Position numbers and translations under genes: made by a program | The notes under the pieces: model-generated | Seen by the model: the letters and a program-made list of their open reading frames with translations, nothing else | What the model was told of the DNA's origin: nothing | Database searches by the model: none | Assembly (NCBI GenBank): GCA_000436035.1 | Contig: FR893270.1 | Span: 10,252 to 38,209 of the forward strand | Source: Prevotella sp. CAG:732 | GTDB lineage: Bacteria > Bacteroidota > Bacteroidia > Bacteroidales > Bacteroidaceae | Direction of reading: 5' to 3' | Length of the DNA: 27,958 nt | Shown: positions 14,959 through 22,515 of the stretch, one piece after another | Position numbering within the stretch: the first letter of the stretch is position 1 | How the letters are laid out: every line of letters begins with the position of its first letter

Positions 14959-15786
14959 ATGGCAGCAGGAAAATGGATAGGAGGTTTCCTCGGCTTCATC
15001 ACGGCGGGTCCTTTGGGAGCCTTGGCAGGTTTCGCTCTAGGCTCCTTGTTCGACCACGGCTTGGATGAAGTCAACCGAGACGGAGGAAATGACTACAACA
15101 ACCGGGAATACGACGATGCTTACGCTGGGAGCCGAGGCTACGGAAGCCAGCGTGCTTACGAGGGACAGCGCAACAGCTTTATGTTCTCGCTCCTCGTGCT
15201 CTCCTCTTACATCATCACAGCGGATGGCAAGATCATGCACTCCGAGATGGAACTGGTACGTCGATTCCTTCGCCAGAACTTCGGTGAGGAAGCTAGCCAA
15301 CAGGGCAACAGCATCCTCCTCAAGCTCTTCGAGCAACAGAAGCGCATCGGCATGGCTGAATATCGCACGGTGATACAAGACAGCTGTCACCAGATACGCA
15401 GCAATATGCTGTATGAACAGCGACTTCAGTTGCTCAACTTCCTCGTGATGATAGCACAAGCCGACCAAGTGGTCAGCCCCGAGGAAATAGCAGCGCTCAA
15501 GGAAGTAGCCATCCATCTCGGTCTTTCCGAGGAGGACGTAGAGCAGATGCTCAACCTCCACAGTGGAGCTTCTTCCACCAGTAGTCTTGACGATGCCTAC
15601 AAGGTGCTGGGCATTCCTCCAACGGCTACGAATGACGAGGTGAAGGCTGCCTATCGCAAGATGGCACTCAAGCATCATCCCGACAAGGTGGCAGCACTGG
15701 GCGAGGATGTACGCCGAGCTGCAGAGAAAAAGTTCCAGGAAATCAATGACGCCAAGGAGAGAATCTTCAAGGCACGAGGAATGTAA
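14959..15786 (+). CDS. TerB-like/DnaJ-domain protein (DjlA-like)
   Basis: I set the start at 14959, giving 275 residues. An upstream in-frame ATG at 14803 lies inside the previous gene and adds an unrelated sequence. Residues 1-32 are glycine/alanine-rich and hydrophobic (MAAGKWIGGFLGFITAGPLG onward), probably a membrane-associated segment. A Tyr/Asp/Arg-rich linker follows at about 40-72. Residues of about 75-200 form a TerB-like helical domain ('ITADGKIMHSEMELV', 'AQADQVVSPEEI'), and a J domain closes the protein with the HPD motif at 240-242 (KHHPDKV). This is the DjlA layout, a co-chaperone that stimulates DnaK at the membrane. The stop is immediately followed by a bidirectional terminator. 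Confidence 0.9.
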   Translation: MAAGKWIGGFLGFITAGPLGALAGFALGSLFDHGLDEVNRDGGNDYNNREYDDAYAGSRGYGSQRAYEGQRNSFMFSLLVLSSYIITADGKIMHSEMELVRRFLRQNFGEEASQQGNSILLKLFEQQKRIGMAEYRTVIQDSCHQIRSNMLYEQRLQLLNFLVMIAQADQVVSPEEIAALKEVAIHLGLSEEDVEQMLNLHSGASSTSSLDDAYKVLGIPPTATNDEVKAAYRKMALKHHPDKVAALGEDVRRAAEKKFQEINDAKERIFKARGM

Positions 15787-15787
15787 C

Positions 15788-15820
15788 AAAAAAAGGCCCG
15801 CCGATTTGGCGAGCCTTTTT
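15788..15820. terminator. Bidirectional intrinsic terminator
   Basis: Seven As, GGCCCGCC (15795-15802), a 5-base loop, GGCGAGCC (15808-15815) and five Ts form a compact terminator between convergent genes. One position is G-U on the minus strand and C-A on the plus strand, so the hairpin is strongest for the minus-strand zinc-ribbon gene but serves both. Confidence 0.9.
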
Positions 15821-15866
15821 GTTTGGTTTATGTTCATCAGAAGTCTGCCGAGGAATTCTGAAAAGC

Positions 15867-16694
15867 TTATTCAGCATCCTCTGCCTTCTTCTTGCGAATA
15901 GTGCGCTTACGCTTTGGCTTCTCCTCTGCTGCAGGAGTCTCAATCTTAACACCAGCCAATTCTGGGTCGATCAAGATACGACCGCAGTACTCACAAGGGA
16001 TAATCTTCTTGTGCATCTTGATATCCAACTGGCGCTGAGGTGGAATCTTGTTGAAGCAACCACCACAAGCATCACGCTGTACGTAAACGATACCCAGACC
16101 ATTGCGAGCACCCTTACGAATACGCTTGAAGCTAGAGAGCAAACGAGACTCAATCTTCTTCTCCAAGTCGATAGCCTTCTCCTTCAGACGATCCTCTTCC
16201 TCACGAGTTTCCTCCATGATGTCGTCCAGTTCGGCACGCTTCTCTACGAGACCACGCTCACGATCAGCCTTCATCTCCTGAGCATGCTTCAAGTCGCCCT
16301 GCTTCTCATAGATTCTCTGCTGACCCTCACGAATCTTCTTGTTGCAGTGCTCGATTTCCAACTCCTGGAACTCGATTTCCTTGCTCAATGTATCATACTC
16401 ACGGTTGTTGCTTACTGTCTCCAACTGAGAGTGATAACGCTCCAAGCTAGCCTGAGCGTCCTGAATCTCGCCCTGCTTCTGAGATACTGCTCTCTGGAAC
16501 TGGTCAATATCACGCTCAATGTTCTCGATACGAGTTGCAAGACCTGCAATCTCATCTTCCAAGTCCTGAACTTCGAGAGGCAACTCACCTCTCAATGCAC
16601 GCTTCTCATCGATAGCCGACAAAGTGGTTTGAAGCTGATAGAGAGTCTTCAACTTCTCTTCCACGGTCAAGTCTGTAGGATCTTTCTTTGCCAT
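15867..16694 (-). CDS. Coiled-coil protein with C-terminal C4 zinc ribbon
   Basis: The start at 16694 (MAKKDPTDLTVEEKLKTLYQ) gives 275 residues. A longer frame from 16784 overlaps the preceding gene. Residues of about 10-195 are long charged heptad-like helices, a coiled coil. The C-terminal zinc ribbon uses C210-x2-C213 and C234-x2-C237 (ACGGC, PCEYC), with a very basic tail (KPKRKRTIRKKK). This is the zf-RING_7/CdsZ-like family, which in some bacteria binds other proteins or nucleic acid. The exact role here is unknown. It follows the Nif3-like gene by 29 bases, and I recall that pairing recurring in many bacteria. Confidence 0.9.
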   Translation of the reverse strand: MAKKDPTDLTVEEKLKTLYQLQTTLSAIDEKRALRGELPLEVQDLEDEIAGLATRIENIERDIDQFQRAVSQKQGEIQDAQASLERYHSQLETVSNNREYDTLSKEIEFQELEIEHCNKKIREGQQRIYEKQGDLKHAQEMKADRERGLVEKRAELDDIMEETREEEDRLKEKAIDLEKKIESRLLSSFKRIRKGARNGLGIVYVQRDACGGCFNKIPPQRQLDIKMHKKIIPCEYCGRILIDPELAGVKIETPAAEEKPKRKRTIRKKKAEDAE

Positions 16695-16723
16695 ACGCTT
16701 TATATTATTTAAATAATTAATGT

Positions 16724-17560
16724 TTATAAATAGAGTATCGGATTGGTATTGATCTCCGAGATATAGCATTTCACTCCCGGACACTTCTCCTCAATGATAC
16801 TTTGGAATATCTCGCTTGTGAACTGCTCACTCTGATAATGTCCGATGACGCAAATCTGAATCTCCTGCTCATGCCCGAAGAACTCATGATAGTGCATCTC
16901 GCCCGTGATGAAGGCATCCGCACCAGCAGCGATGGCAGCATCCAGCAAGAACGAGCCTGCGCCACCACAGAGAGCCACCTTTCGGATAGGACGGCGAAGC
17001 AACTCATTGCATTGCACACTTTCCACCCGGAAGCGGTCACGGAGCATCAAGATGAGGTCGTCGGCAGCAATGCCTTCCGAGAAACGCTCCTTCAAGTCGG
17101 AAGAAGCCTCGATAGCCTCATCAGCGATTTCACCCATCACGCCCTCGCCACCTTTCACGCCGTTCACTTCCTTTTCGCCTCCGAAGAAGCGGACATTGCG
17201 AAGTCCCAGTTTCTCAGCTATCTTGAAGTTGACACCCCCAGTAGCAGCATCCATATTGGTATGCATCGACACGATGGCGATGTCATTCTTGATGGCTTTC
17301 ATCACAGTGCGCTGCACATAGTTCTCATCGCTGATTCTCGCAAGCTTACGGAAGATTAGCGGATGGTGGCTCACGATGAGATTGCAGCCCTTTCGGATAG
17401 CCTCATCGACGACAGCCTCAGTGACGTCAAGACACAACAATGCCCCTGATACTTCTACCGCCTCTGTCAATCCAACTTGCAAGCCGGCATTATCGTATCC
17501 TTCCTGCAAGGGCAGAGGCGCGTATTGTTCAAGGGCATCAACAACCTGATATATTTTCAC
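16724..17560 (-). CDS. Nif3-like dinuclear-metal hexameric protein
   Basis: This 278-residue member of the NIF3/DUF34 (YbgI) family is a toroidal hexamer with a two-metal site. The ligand set is visible: H65-H66 in VSHHPL, H100 and D104 in SMHTNMD, and H241/E245 in IGHYQSE. The N-terminus 'EGYDNAGLQVG' and the segment 'LCGGAGSFLLDAAIAAGADAFITGE' are typical. It lacks the large internal insertion found in longer (about 370-residue) homologues. The enzymatic role is unsettled (metal chaperone or nucleotide hydrolase have been proposed), so no gene symbol is given. It is the first gene of a pair with the zinc-ribbon protein. Confidence 0.93.
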   Translation of the reverse strand: MKIYQVVDALEQYAPLPLQEGYDNAGLQVGLTEAVEVSGALLCLDVTEAVVDEAIRKGCNLIVSHHPLIFRKLARISDENYVQRTVMKAIKNDIAIVSMHTNMDAATGGVNFKIAEKLGLRNVRFFGGEKEVNGVKGGEGVMGEIADEAIEASSDLKERFSEGIAADDLILMLRDRFRVESVQCNELLRRPIRKVALCGGAGSFLLDAAIAAGADAFITGEMHYHEFFGHEQEIQICVIGHYQSEQFTSEIFQSIIEEKCPGVKCYISEINTNPILYL

Positions 17561-17647
17561 GCTCCTTTAATATTTAAGGTAGCTCCATCTAGCAAGCATT
17601 AAAGATGCTACCGCCCGATTTTGCTAACAAATTACACTTTTAGATTG

Positions 17648-17655
17648 CAAAGTTA
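17648..17655 (-). promoter_or_regulatory. Candidate -7 element for the nif3-like gene
   Basis: TAACTTTG on the minus strand fits TAnnTTTG, with an expected start near 17641 and an 80-base leader. No good -33 element is seen. Confidence 0.45.
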
Positions 17656-17838
17656 AGCATTTATCCGCTATTATGAACCTTTTCCTCTTTATGTTTAAAC
17701 TTTTTTAATATTTCTATCAATACCTCTCAATATCTTTCTACTCAAACGTTTTGAGACATCCCCAAGTATCACCAAACAAAAATTAATCAAAAATAGCAAT
17801 TTCATCACAAGAAAATGATGTATTTGCGATTTTTTTAG

Positions 17839-17846
17839 TATTTTTG
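17839..17846 (+). promoter_or_regulatory. Candidate -7 element for aguA
   Basis: TATTTTTG on the plus strand fits TAnnTTTG, 69 bases before the aguA start. No TTTG is present at the usual upstream distance. Confidence 0.45.
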
Positions 17847-17914
17847 CACGCATAACTATAAATATTAGAACAACTAGCACATTTGACAACCATGTGCATT
17901 AAAACGTATAGCTT

Positions 17915-19030
17915 ATGTATTCGACATTTCCTTGCGACTTCGTGCTCCCTGCAGAATGGGAACCACAGAGTGCCATCATGCTCACTTGGCCTCATGCTGA
18001 CACCGACTGGAAGCAATATCTCCGACAGATTACCAATACCTATCTAGAGCTTTCTGAGATTATTACTCGCTTCGAGCACCTTCTTGTAGTTACTCCGATT
18101 GTAGAAAGTACGCACAAGATGCTGTCAGAGCGACTTTCACCTGAGCAAATGAAGCGCGTCCTCTTGTTTGAGATTGACAGCAACGATACATGGGCACGTG
18201 ATCATGGACCGATAACGTTGATATCACGCAACAAGCAAAACTCTTTCATCGTCCCTATCCACTTGCTCGATTTCAAGTTTAATGGTTGGGGCGAGAAGTT
18301 CGCATGGCAGAAAGACAATGCCATCAACCTCCAACTCTATTACCAGGGTGCCTTCGACGCTGCCTTGGAAAACCATACGGGATTCGTCCTGGAAGGTGGA
18401 AGCATCGAGAGCGATGGCAAGGGAACGATTTTTACGACATCCCAATGCCTCCTCGCCCCTCACCGCAACCAACCGTTCACCAAGGATGACATCGACCGAC
18501 AGCTCAAGAATTTCTTCCATGCACGCCAGGTGGAATGGCTCGACCATGGCAATCTCATCGGCGATGATACCGATGGACATATCGACACCATCGTGAGAGT
18601 AGCTCCCCACGACACCTTATTATATGTAGATTGTGACGACCCTGAAGATGAGCAGTATGAGGACTTCCATGCCCTCGAAAAGCAACTCCAAAAACTTTTC
18701 ACCTTCGAGGGATACCCTTATCGCCTGCTCAAGCTCCCGATGCCGGATGCCATCTATGACGAGGGCGACAGACTGACAACCGACAAGAACAGTCAGGGCG
18801 ACCGATTGCCTGCCACCTACGCCAACTTCCTCATTCTCAACGGAGCCGTGATTTATCCGACTTACAACCAACCTGAGAAAGACGAGGAGGCAAAGCGACA
18901 GATTCAACTTGCCTTCCCCGACCGTGAGATTATCGGCGTAGATTCGCTCACCATCATCCGTCAGCACGGAAGCATCCACTGCCTCACCATGCAACTGCCT
19001 AAGGGAGCGGTGAGAATAAATGATAAATAA
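17915..19030 (+). CDS. aguA: Agmatine deiminase
   Basis: This 371-residue guanidine-modifying enzyme converts agmatine to N-carbamoylputrescine and ammonia. Family landmarks are PAEWEPQSAIMLTWPH at the N-terminus, WARDHGP, FVLEGGSIESDG, GDDTDGHIDT with the catalytic His, and the nucleophile C356 in GSIHCLTMQ near the C-terminus. The next gene encodes the enzyme for the following step, which confirms the pathway over other porphyromonas-type peptidylarginine deiminase relatives. The last codons (INDK and stop) lie in an AT-rich direct repeat, so the C-terminal end may vary. No arginine decarboxylase is in the window. Confidence 0.95.
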   Translation: MYSTFPCDFVLPAEWEPQSAIMLTWPHADTDWKQYLRQITNTYLELSEIITRFEHLLVVTPIVESTHKMLSERLSPEQMKRVLLFEIDSNDTWARDHGPITLISRNKQNSFIVPIHLLDFKFNGWGEKFAWQKDNAINLQLYYQGAFDAALENHTGFVLEGGSIESDGKGTIFTTSQCLLAPHRNQPFTKDDIDRQLKNFFHARQVEWLDHGNLIGDDTDGHIDTIVRVAPHDTLLYVDCDDPEDEQYEDFHALEKQLQKLFTFEGYPYRLLKLPMPDAIYDEGDRLTTDKNSQGDRLPATYANFLILNGAVIYPTYNQPEKDEEAKRQIQLAFPDREIIGVDSLTIIRQHGSIHCLTMQLPKGAVRINDK

Positions 19031-19050
19031 CAAATGATAAATCATAAATA
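19018..19050. repeat. AAATGATAAAT direct repeats at the 3' end of aguA
   Basis: AAATGATAAAT occurs at 19018-19028 and 19032-19042 and is followed by ATCATAAATA. The first copy includes the final aguA codons, with the stop at 19028-19030. Confidence 0.6.
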
Positions 19051-19096
19051 GGGCTAGCGCCTTGAAAGCTGATTATAATAAGAAAAAGCATATCCA

Positions 19097-19972
19097 ATGA
19101 AACTCGGAATATTACAATTACATATCACGGCAGACATTGCCGACAACAAGACTCGCCTCGCTGAAGGCATCATCGACCTTGCTCATCGTGGCGCAGAACT
19201 CATCGTTTTGCAGGAACTCCACAACACCCTCTACTTCTGTCAGGTAGAAGATGTGGAGAACTTCAATCTTGCAGAACCTATCCCTGGTCCATCCACTGAT
19301 TTCTATGGCAAACTCGCCAAAGACCTCGGTGTCGTCATCGTCACTTCCCTCTTTGAGCGCCGTGCCCCAGGTCTCTATCACAACACGGCAGTGGTCATCG
19401 AGAAGGATGGCACCATCGCAGGCAAGTACCGCAAGATGCACATCCCCGACGACCCAGCCTATTACGAGAAGTTTTATTTTACACCGGGCGACTTAGGATT
19501 CCATCCTATCCAGACATCCGTAGGCAAACTCGGTGTCTTGGTTTGTTGGGACCAGTGGTATCCAGAGGCAGCTCGACTCATGGCTCTCCAAGGAGCAGAA
19601 ATGCTGATTTATCCTACCGCCATCGGTTACGCCACCTACGATACCGAGGAAGAACAACAGCGCCAGCGTGAGGCTTGGACCACCGTGATGCGTGGCCATG
19701 CCGTGGCAAACGGCTTGCCTGTAGTGGCTGTCAACCGAGTGGGCTTCGAGCCAGACCCAAGTGGACAGACCGATGGCATCCAGTTCTGGGGAAGCAGTTT
19801 CGTGGCAGGTCCACAGGGCGAGCTTCATTATCGTGCCAGCGACAAGGAAGAAGAGAGCCTTGTGGTGGACATCGACCTCAAGCATAGCGAGGATGTGCGC
19901 CGTTGGTGGCCATTCCTCCGTGACCGCCGCATCGAAAACTACGGCGAAATCACCAAGAGATTTATCGACTAA
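19097..19972 (+). CDS. aguB: N-carbamoylputrescine amidase
   Basis: This 291-residue nitrilase-superfamily enzyme hydrolyses N-carbamoylputrescine to putrescine, CO2 and ammonia. The catalytic triad is clear: E40 (VLQELHN), K113 (YRKMHIP) and C150 (LVCWDQWYPEAAR). The 'ELHNTLYFCQ' and 'DPAYYEKFYFTPGDLGF' segments are characteristic of the plant-like AguB group rather than other nitrilases. It follows aguA by 66 bases and precedes the transporter gene by 22. Together they form a putrescine-producing operon in the cytoplasm. Confidence 0.97.
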   Translation: MKLGILQLHITADIADNKTRLAEGIIDLAHRGAELIVLQELHNTLYFCQVEDVENFNLAEPIPGPSTDFYGKLAKDLGVVIVTSLFERRAPGLYHNTAVVIEKDGTIAGKYRKMHIPDDPAYYEKFYFTPGDLGFHPIQTSVGKLGVLVCWDQWYPEAARLMALQGAEMLIYPTAIGYATYDTEEEQQRQREAWTTVMRGHAVANGLPVVAVNRVGFEPDPSGQTDGIQFWGSSFVAGPQGELHYRASDKEEESLVVDIDLKHSEDVRRWWPFLRDRRIENYGEITKRFID

Positions 19973-19994
19973 AATAGAATAAGGAGTCAGGATA

Positions 19995-20903
19995 ATGCAG
20001 AATTTAGAAGTGATGGTGGTTCTTTTCATCATCGTGATTTTGGGATACGTCGCCTGCAAGTTAGGATATATGGGCGACAAGTTTGACAAGAAGTTGTCTT
20101 CCATCGTGGTTGACATCACTTGTCCGTTGTTGGTTTTATCGTCAGTGATGGGAGACGAGCTGCCCGACCGCACGCTCATCCTCCCTTTGTTGGGCGTAGG
20201 CTTCCTCACCTATATCCTATTATTGGTATTCGGTTTCTGGGTGCCACGCCTCATCACCAAGAACCATGACGACCAGGGCATGATAGGCTTTGCATTGATG
20301 TTTGCCAACGTGGGCTTCATCGGCTATCCTATCGTCTCTTCCATCTTCGGGCCGCACGCTGTCTTTTACGCAGCCTTGCTCAATATGCCCAACACCTTCT
20401 TTATCTTCACGGCAGGCGTGATGCTCATCAAGGGCGAATACAGTCTGAAGCAGTTCAACCCGAAGGTTTTGGTGAGTCCGGCGATGCTCGGCGCCTTCCT
20501 TGCCGCCATCATCGTGGCACTCGGCATCCATACGCCCGACATCATCGCCCGACCAGTAACGATGGTGGGCAACATCACCGTGCCAGCCGCCCTCATGATT
20601 ATCGGTAGTTCAATGGCAAAGTTGCCTATTCGAGAAATCATCGGCAGCCCGAAGGTCTATATCACCGCATTGCTCCGCCTCACGATAGTGCCCTTGTCGA
20701 TATACTTTCTTTTCAAGGCATGCGGAGTCAGCGACTTGGTGAACAACATCAATACGGTGGTCATCGCCATGCCTGTGGCAAGCTTTGGCACCATGTTCTG
20801 CCTGAAATATGGACGCAATCCATCGCTCATCACCGAGACCACGTTCATCACCACCCTAGGCTCCATCATCACCATCCCACTCATCACCCTGCTTTTTAAG
20901 TGA
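19995..20903 (+). CDS. AEC-family (auxin efflux carrier-like) transporter
   Basis: This 302-residue inner-membrane protein has about ten hydrophobic segments and the AEC/BART superfamily layout: 'VVDITCPLLVLSSV' in the first half, 'GFALMFANVGFIGYPIV' and 'FGTMFCLKYG' further on, each with conserved Pro/Gly breaks. AEC members export or import organic acids and related metabolites, and the substrate here is unknown. Being third in the agu operon (22-base gap), a role with agmatine, putrescine or a related product can be guessed but not shown. AAGGAG at 19981-19986, 8 bases before the ATG, is an unusually good Shine-Dalgarno sequence for this phylum. Confidence 0.88.
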   Translation: MQNLEVMVVLFIIVILGYVACKLGYMGDKFDKKLSSIVVDITCPLLVLSSVMGDELPDRTLILPLLGVGFLTYILLLVFGFWVPRLITKNHDDQGMIGFALMFANVGFIGYPIVSSIFGPHAVFYAALLNMPNTFFIFTAGVMLIKGEYSLKQFNPKVLVSPAMLGAFLAAIIVALGIHTPDIIARPVTMVGNITVPAALMIIGSSMAKLPIREIIGSPKVYITALLRLTIVPLSIYFLFKACGVSDLVNNINTVVIAMPVASFGTMFCLKYGRNPSLITETTFITTLGSIITIPLITLLFK

Positions 20904-20939
20904 GCAGAGCATCTTCTTTGAAGAATTCATTAGCATAAA

Positions 20940-21506
20940 GAAAAAGATATAAGAGAGAAGAGTCTTTTCGAGGGAATCATGATTACTTGTTACACCAAGA
21001 CGCAGGTGGATACAGGCTTTGCCCCCATCAACGACTTGGTTGCCACACGAGGCATGGCAGGTATGCTCGATACCATCTGGCTCATCCTTTGCGCCATGTG
21101 TTTCGGCTCTTGCATGGCGGCGAGCAACATGCTCCACGCCATCACCCACGTTCTCCTGAAGAGCATCCACAGCACCGTGTCGCTCGTTTGCTCCACCGTG
21201 ACATCGGGCGTATTGCTCAACTTGGTGATGGGCGACCAATTCCTCAGCATCATCATGAATGCCTCCATTTACAAGGAGGAATATGCGGCACGTGGCTATC
21301 GACCAGAGTTGCTGAGCCGTAGCACGGAAGATTCTGCCACGGTCACCTCCGTACTCGTGCCTTGGACTACCTGCGGTATGACACAGAGCACCGTGCTTGG
21401 TATCCCGACATTGGTATATCTGCCCTTCTGCTTCTTCAACATCATCAGCCCATTGATGAGTTGCTTGGTAGCGATTCTAGGTTTCGTTCCGAAGCCTCAG
21501 AAATAG
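20940..21506 (+). pseudogene. nhaC: 5'-truncated NhaC-type Na+/H+ antiporter remnant
   Basis: Only the C-terminal third or so of an NhaC antiporter is present. From the ATG at 20979 there are 175 residues, and the same frame stays open upstream to about 20935 ('EKSLFEGI' precedes the Met). The remnant carries NhaC hallmarks: 'MWLxxICAMCFG'-like 'IWLILCAMCFGSCM', 'DQFLSIIMNASIYKEEYAARG', 'LSRSTEDSATVTSVLVPW' and 'FFNIISPLM'. Intact members are about 450-500 residues, so roughly 300 residues with the N-terminal helices are missing. It starts 36 bases or less after the AEC gene stop, so a deletion joined the two. No frameshift is seen in what remains. A functional short product is unlikely. Confidence 0.85.
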
Positions 21507-21520
21507 TCATAGTGATTTTC

Positions 21521-21574
21521 AAAGTCCCTCATAAAAATGTAGCTAAACAGCAAAAAGTCCCTCATAAAAATGTA
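21521..21574 (+). repeat. 21-base direct repeat upstream of the ATPase remnant
   Basis: AAAGTCCCTCATAAAAATGT plus one A occurs at 21521-21541 and again, exactly, at 21554-21574 (period 33). It ends 7 bases before the -33 element of the ATPase-remnant promoter. Confidence 0.85.
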
Positions 21575-21580
21575 TTTTCC

Positions 21581-21611
21581 TTTGCTATTTCACTAAAAAT
21601 CAGTAACTTTG
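21581..21611 (+). promoter_or_regulatory. Predicted promoter of the ATPase remnant
   Basis: TTTG (21581-21584), a 19-base spacer and TAACTTTG (21604-21611) match the Bacteroidetes consensus exactly. The expected start is about 21618, only 12 bases before the ATG at 21630. The promoter looks intact although the gene is broken. Confidence 0.75.
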
Positions 21612-21629
21612 CAGCAAAAACAAGAATTT

Positions 21630-22200
21630 ATGGAAAGGTTCATATTGCAAGACCTCATCGCTTGGAAGAACAGGAGCCAGAGCCAAGGAGTACGAACTTG
21701 CCATACAATGGCTGATAGACGCCGGACTGGTCTTTAAGGTAAACCGCATCAACACCTTAGGCATGCCCCTAAAGGTGCATGAGAATATTGGAGCCTTCAA
21801 ATTATTCATGCTCGACTGTGGATTATTGGGAGCGATGAATAAAACTCCAGCTCCTCTCTTGCTCTTGCCCAACAACGAAAATACCAACAAGGAAGATTTC
21901 ACAGAGAACTTCGTTTGCAGCCAAATGCATACATTGCGCAATGTCTCCATCAACTACTATAGCAAAGAAAACAGTCAACTGGAATTGGATTTCGTCATCC
22001 AACTTGGCACTCACATCTATCCTATAGAAGTAAAAGCAGAGGAGAACTTGCAAGCCAAGTCGCTCAAAACCACTCTCGCCAACAATCCTACCCTCGTAGG
22101 CCTCCGTTTCTCCATGAGCGATTATCGAGAGCAAGATCGCCTCACGAATGTTCCTCTCTATGGTATCAATGCATATTTGGAGACGAAAAAGGACATTTAG
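21630..22200 (+). pseudogene. DUF4143-type AAA ATPase with internal deletion and frameshift
   Basis: The ATG at 21630 opens a normal family N-terminus (MERFILQDLIAWKNR, residues 1-15). After about 21672 the homology jumps to the middle of the family in the +1 frame: 'GARAKEYELAIQWLIDAG', then 'LKVHENIGAFKLFMLDCGLL', 'ELDFVIQ' and 'PIEVKAEENL' up to the stop at 22200. In intact members some 200 residues, including the Walker A/B ATPase domain, lie between these parts. The first frame meets a stop soon after the junction. The remaining tail is the DUF4143 (PD-(D/E)XK-like) C-terminal domain. The gene cannot make a functional ATPase. Confidence 0.85.
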
Positions 22201-22215
22201 AGGCAAATAATTTAT

Positions 22216-22239
22216 CTCAGTTCGTTATCCCGAACTGAG
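22216..22239. repeat. Perfect 9-bp hairpin after the ATPase remnant
   Basis: CTCAGTTCG (22216-22224) and CGAACTGAG (22231-22239) flank a 6-base loop, 15 bases past the pseudogene stop. There is no T-tract on either strand, so it is not a typical terminator. Confidence 0.6.
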
Positions 22240-22338
22240 GTACTTAATGAGCAATGGTTATGTAGCCGATGACTTTATCTTAGAAATGCAAGGAAGAAGC
22301 TAAACTCATTTTGCATTTTTTGACAGTTGCATTTTTTT

Positions 22339-22372
22339 GCAACTGCCGAGAAATCCTCGGTAGTTGCTTTTT
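22339..22372 (+). terminator. Plus-strand intrinsic terminator with a competing upstream hairpin
   Basis: GCAACTGCCGAG (22339-22350) pairs with CTCGGTAGTTGC (22356-22367) over 12 positions (one G-U on the plus strand, A-C on the minus) around a 5-base loop, followed by TTTTTCTT. The upstream CAGTTGC at 22324-22330 can pair with 22339-22345 instead, making a mutually exclusive hairpin. Confidence 0.75.
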
Positions 22373-22397
22373 CTTATCACAGACCTTCCAAACAAGC

Positions 22398-22422
22398 AAC
22401 TATTTCCAAAATGGAAATAGTT
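22398..22422 (-). terminator. Possible terminator hairpin of the defence operon
   Basis: AACTATTTCC (22398-22407) and GGAAATAGTT (22413-22422) pair perfectly with a 5-base loop, about 95 bases past the last defence gene. The minus-strand tail (GCTTGTTTGG) is only weakly T-rich. Confidence 0.4.
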
Positions 22423-22515
22423 CCTCACGCCAACCCCTCTCGATACCCCAGCACTTCCTCTGCCGTAGCAAACAGCGGCTCACCAGGCGTATAGCTGCCA
22501 AACATCCCCAAGTGC

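Larger units (their letters stand above)
17561..17914. other. 354-base divergent intergenic region between the nif3-like gene and aguA
   Basis: No gene is seen. It is AT-rich and holds a -7 motif for each flanking gene (17648-17655 minus, 17839-17846 plus). No larger hairpin or known riboswitch is recognised. Confidence 0.6.
22201..22515. other. 315-base gap with hairpins and short open fragments
   Basis: No complete gene is seen. It holds a 9-bp perfect hairpin (22216-22239), a plus-strand terminator (22339-22372) and a 10-bp hairpin (22398-22422). It also has two short open stretches that could be gene debris: plus 22211-22303 (RYPELRYLMSNGYVADD within 30 codons) and minus 22425-22515 (KHLGMFGSYTPGEPLFATAE within about 30 codons). 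Confidence 0.5.

Noticed and set aside
22211..22303. 30-codon plus-strand open stretch after the ATPase remnant as a real gene
   Set aside because: There is no start codon at its beginning, it is preceded by a stop, and a perfect hairpin lies inside it. It is kept only as possible gene debris.
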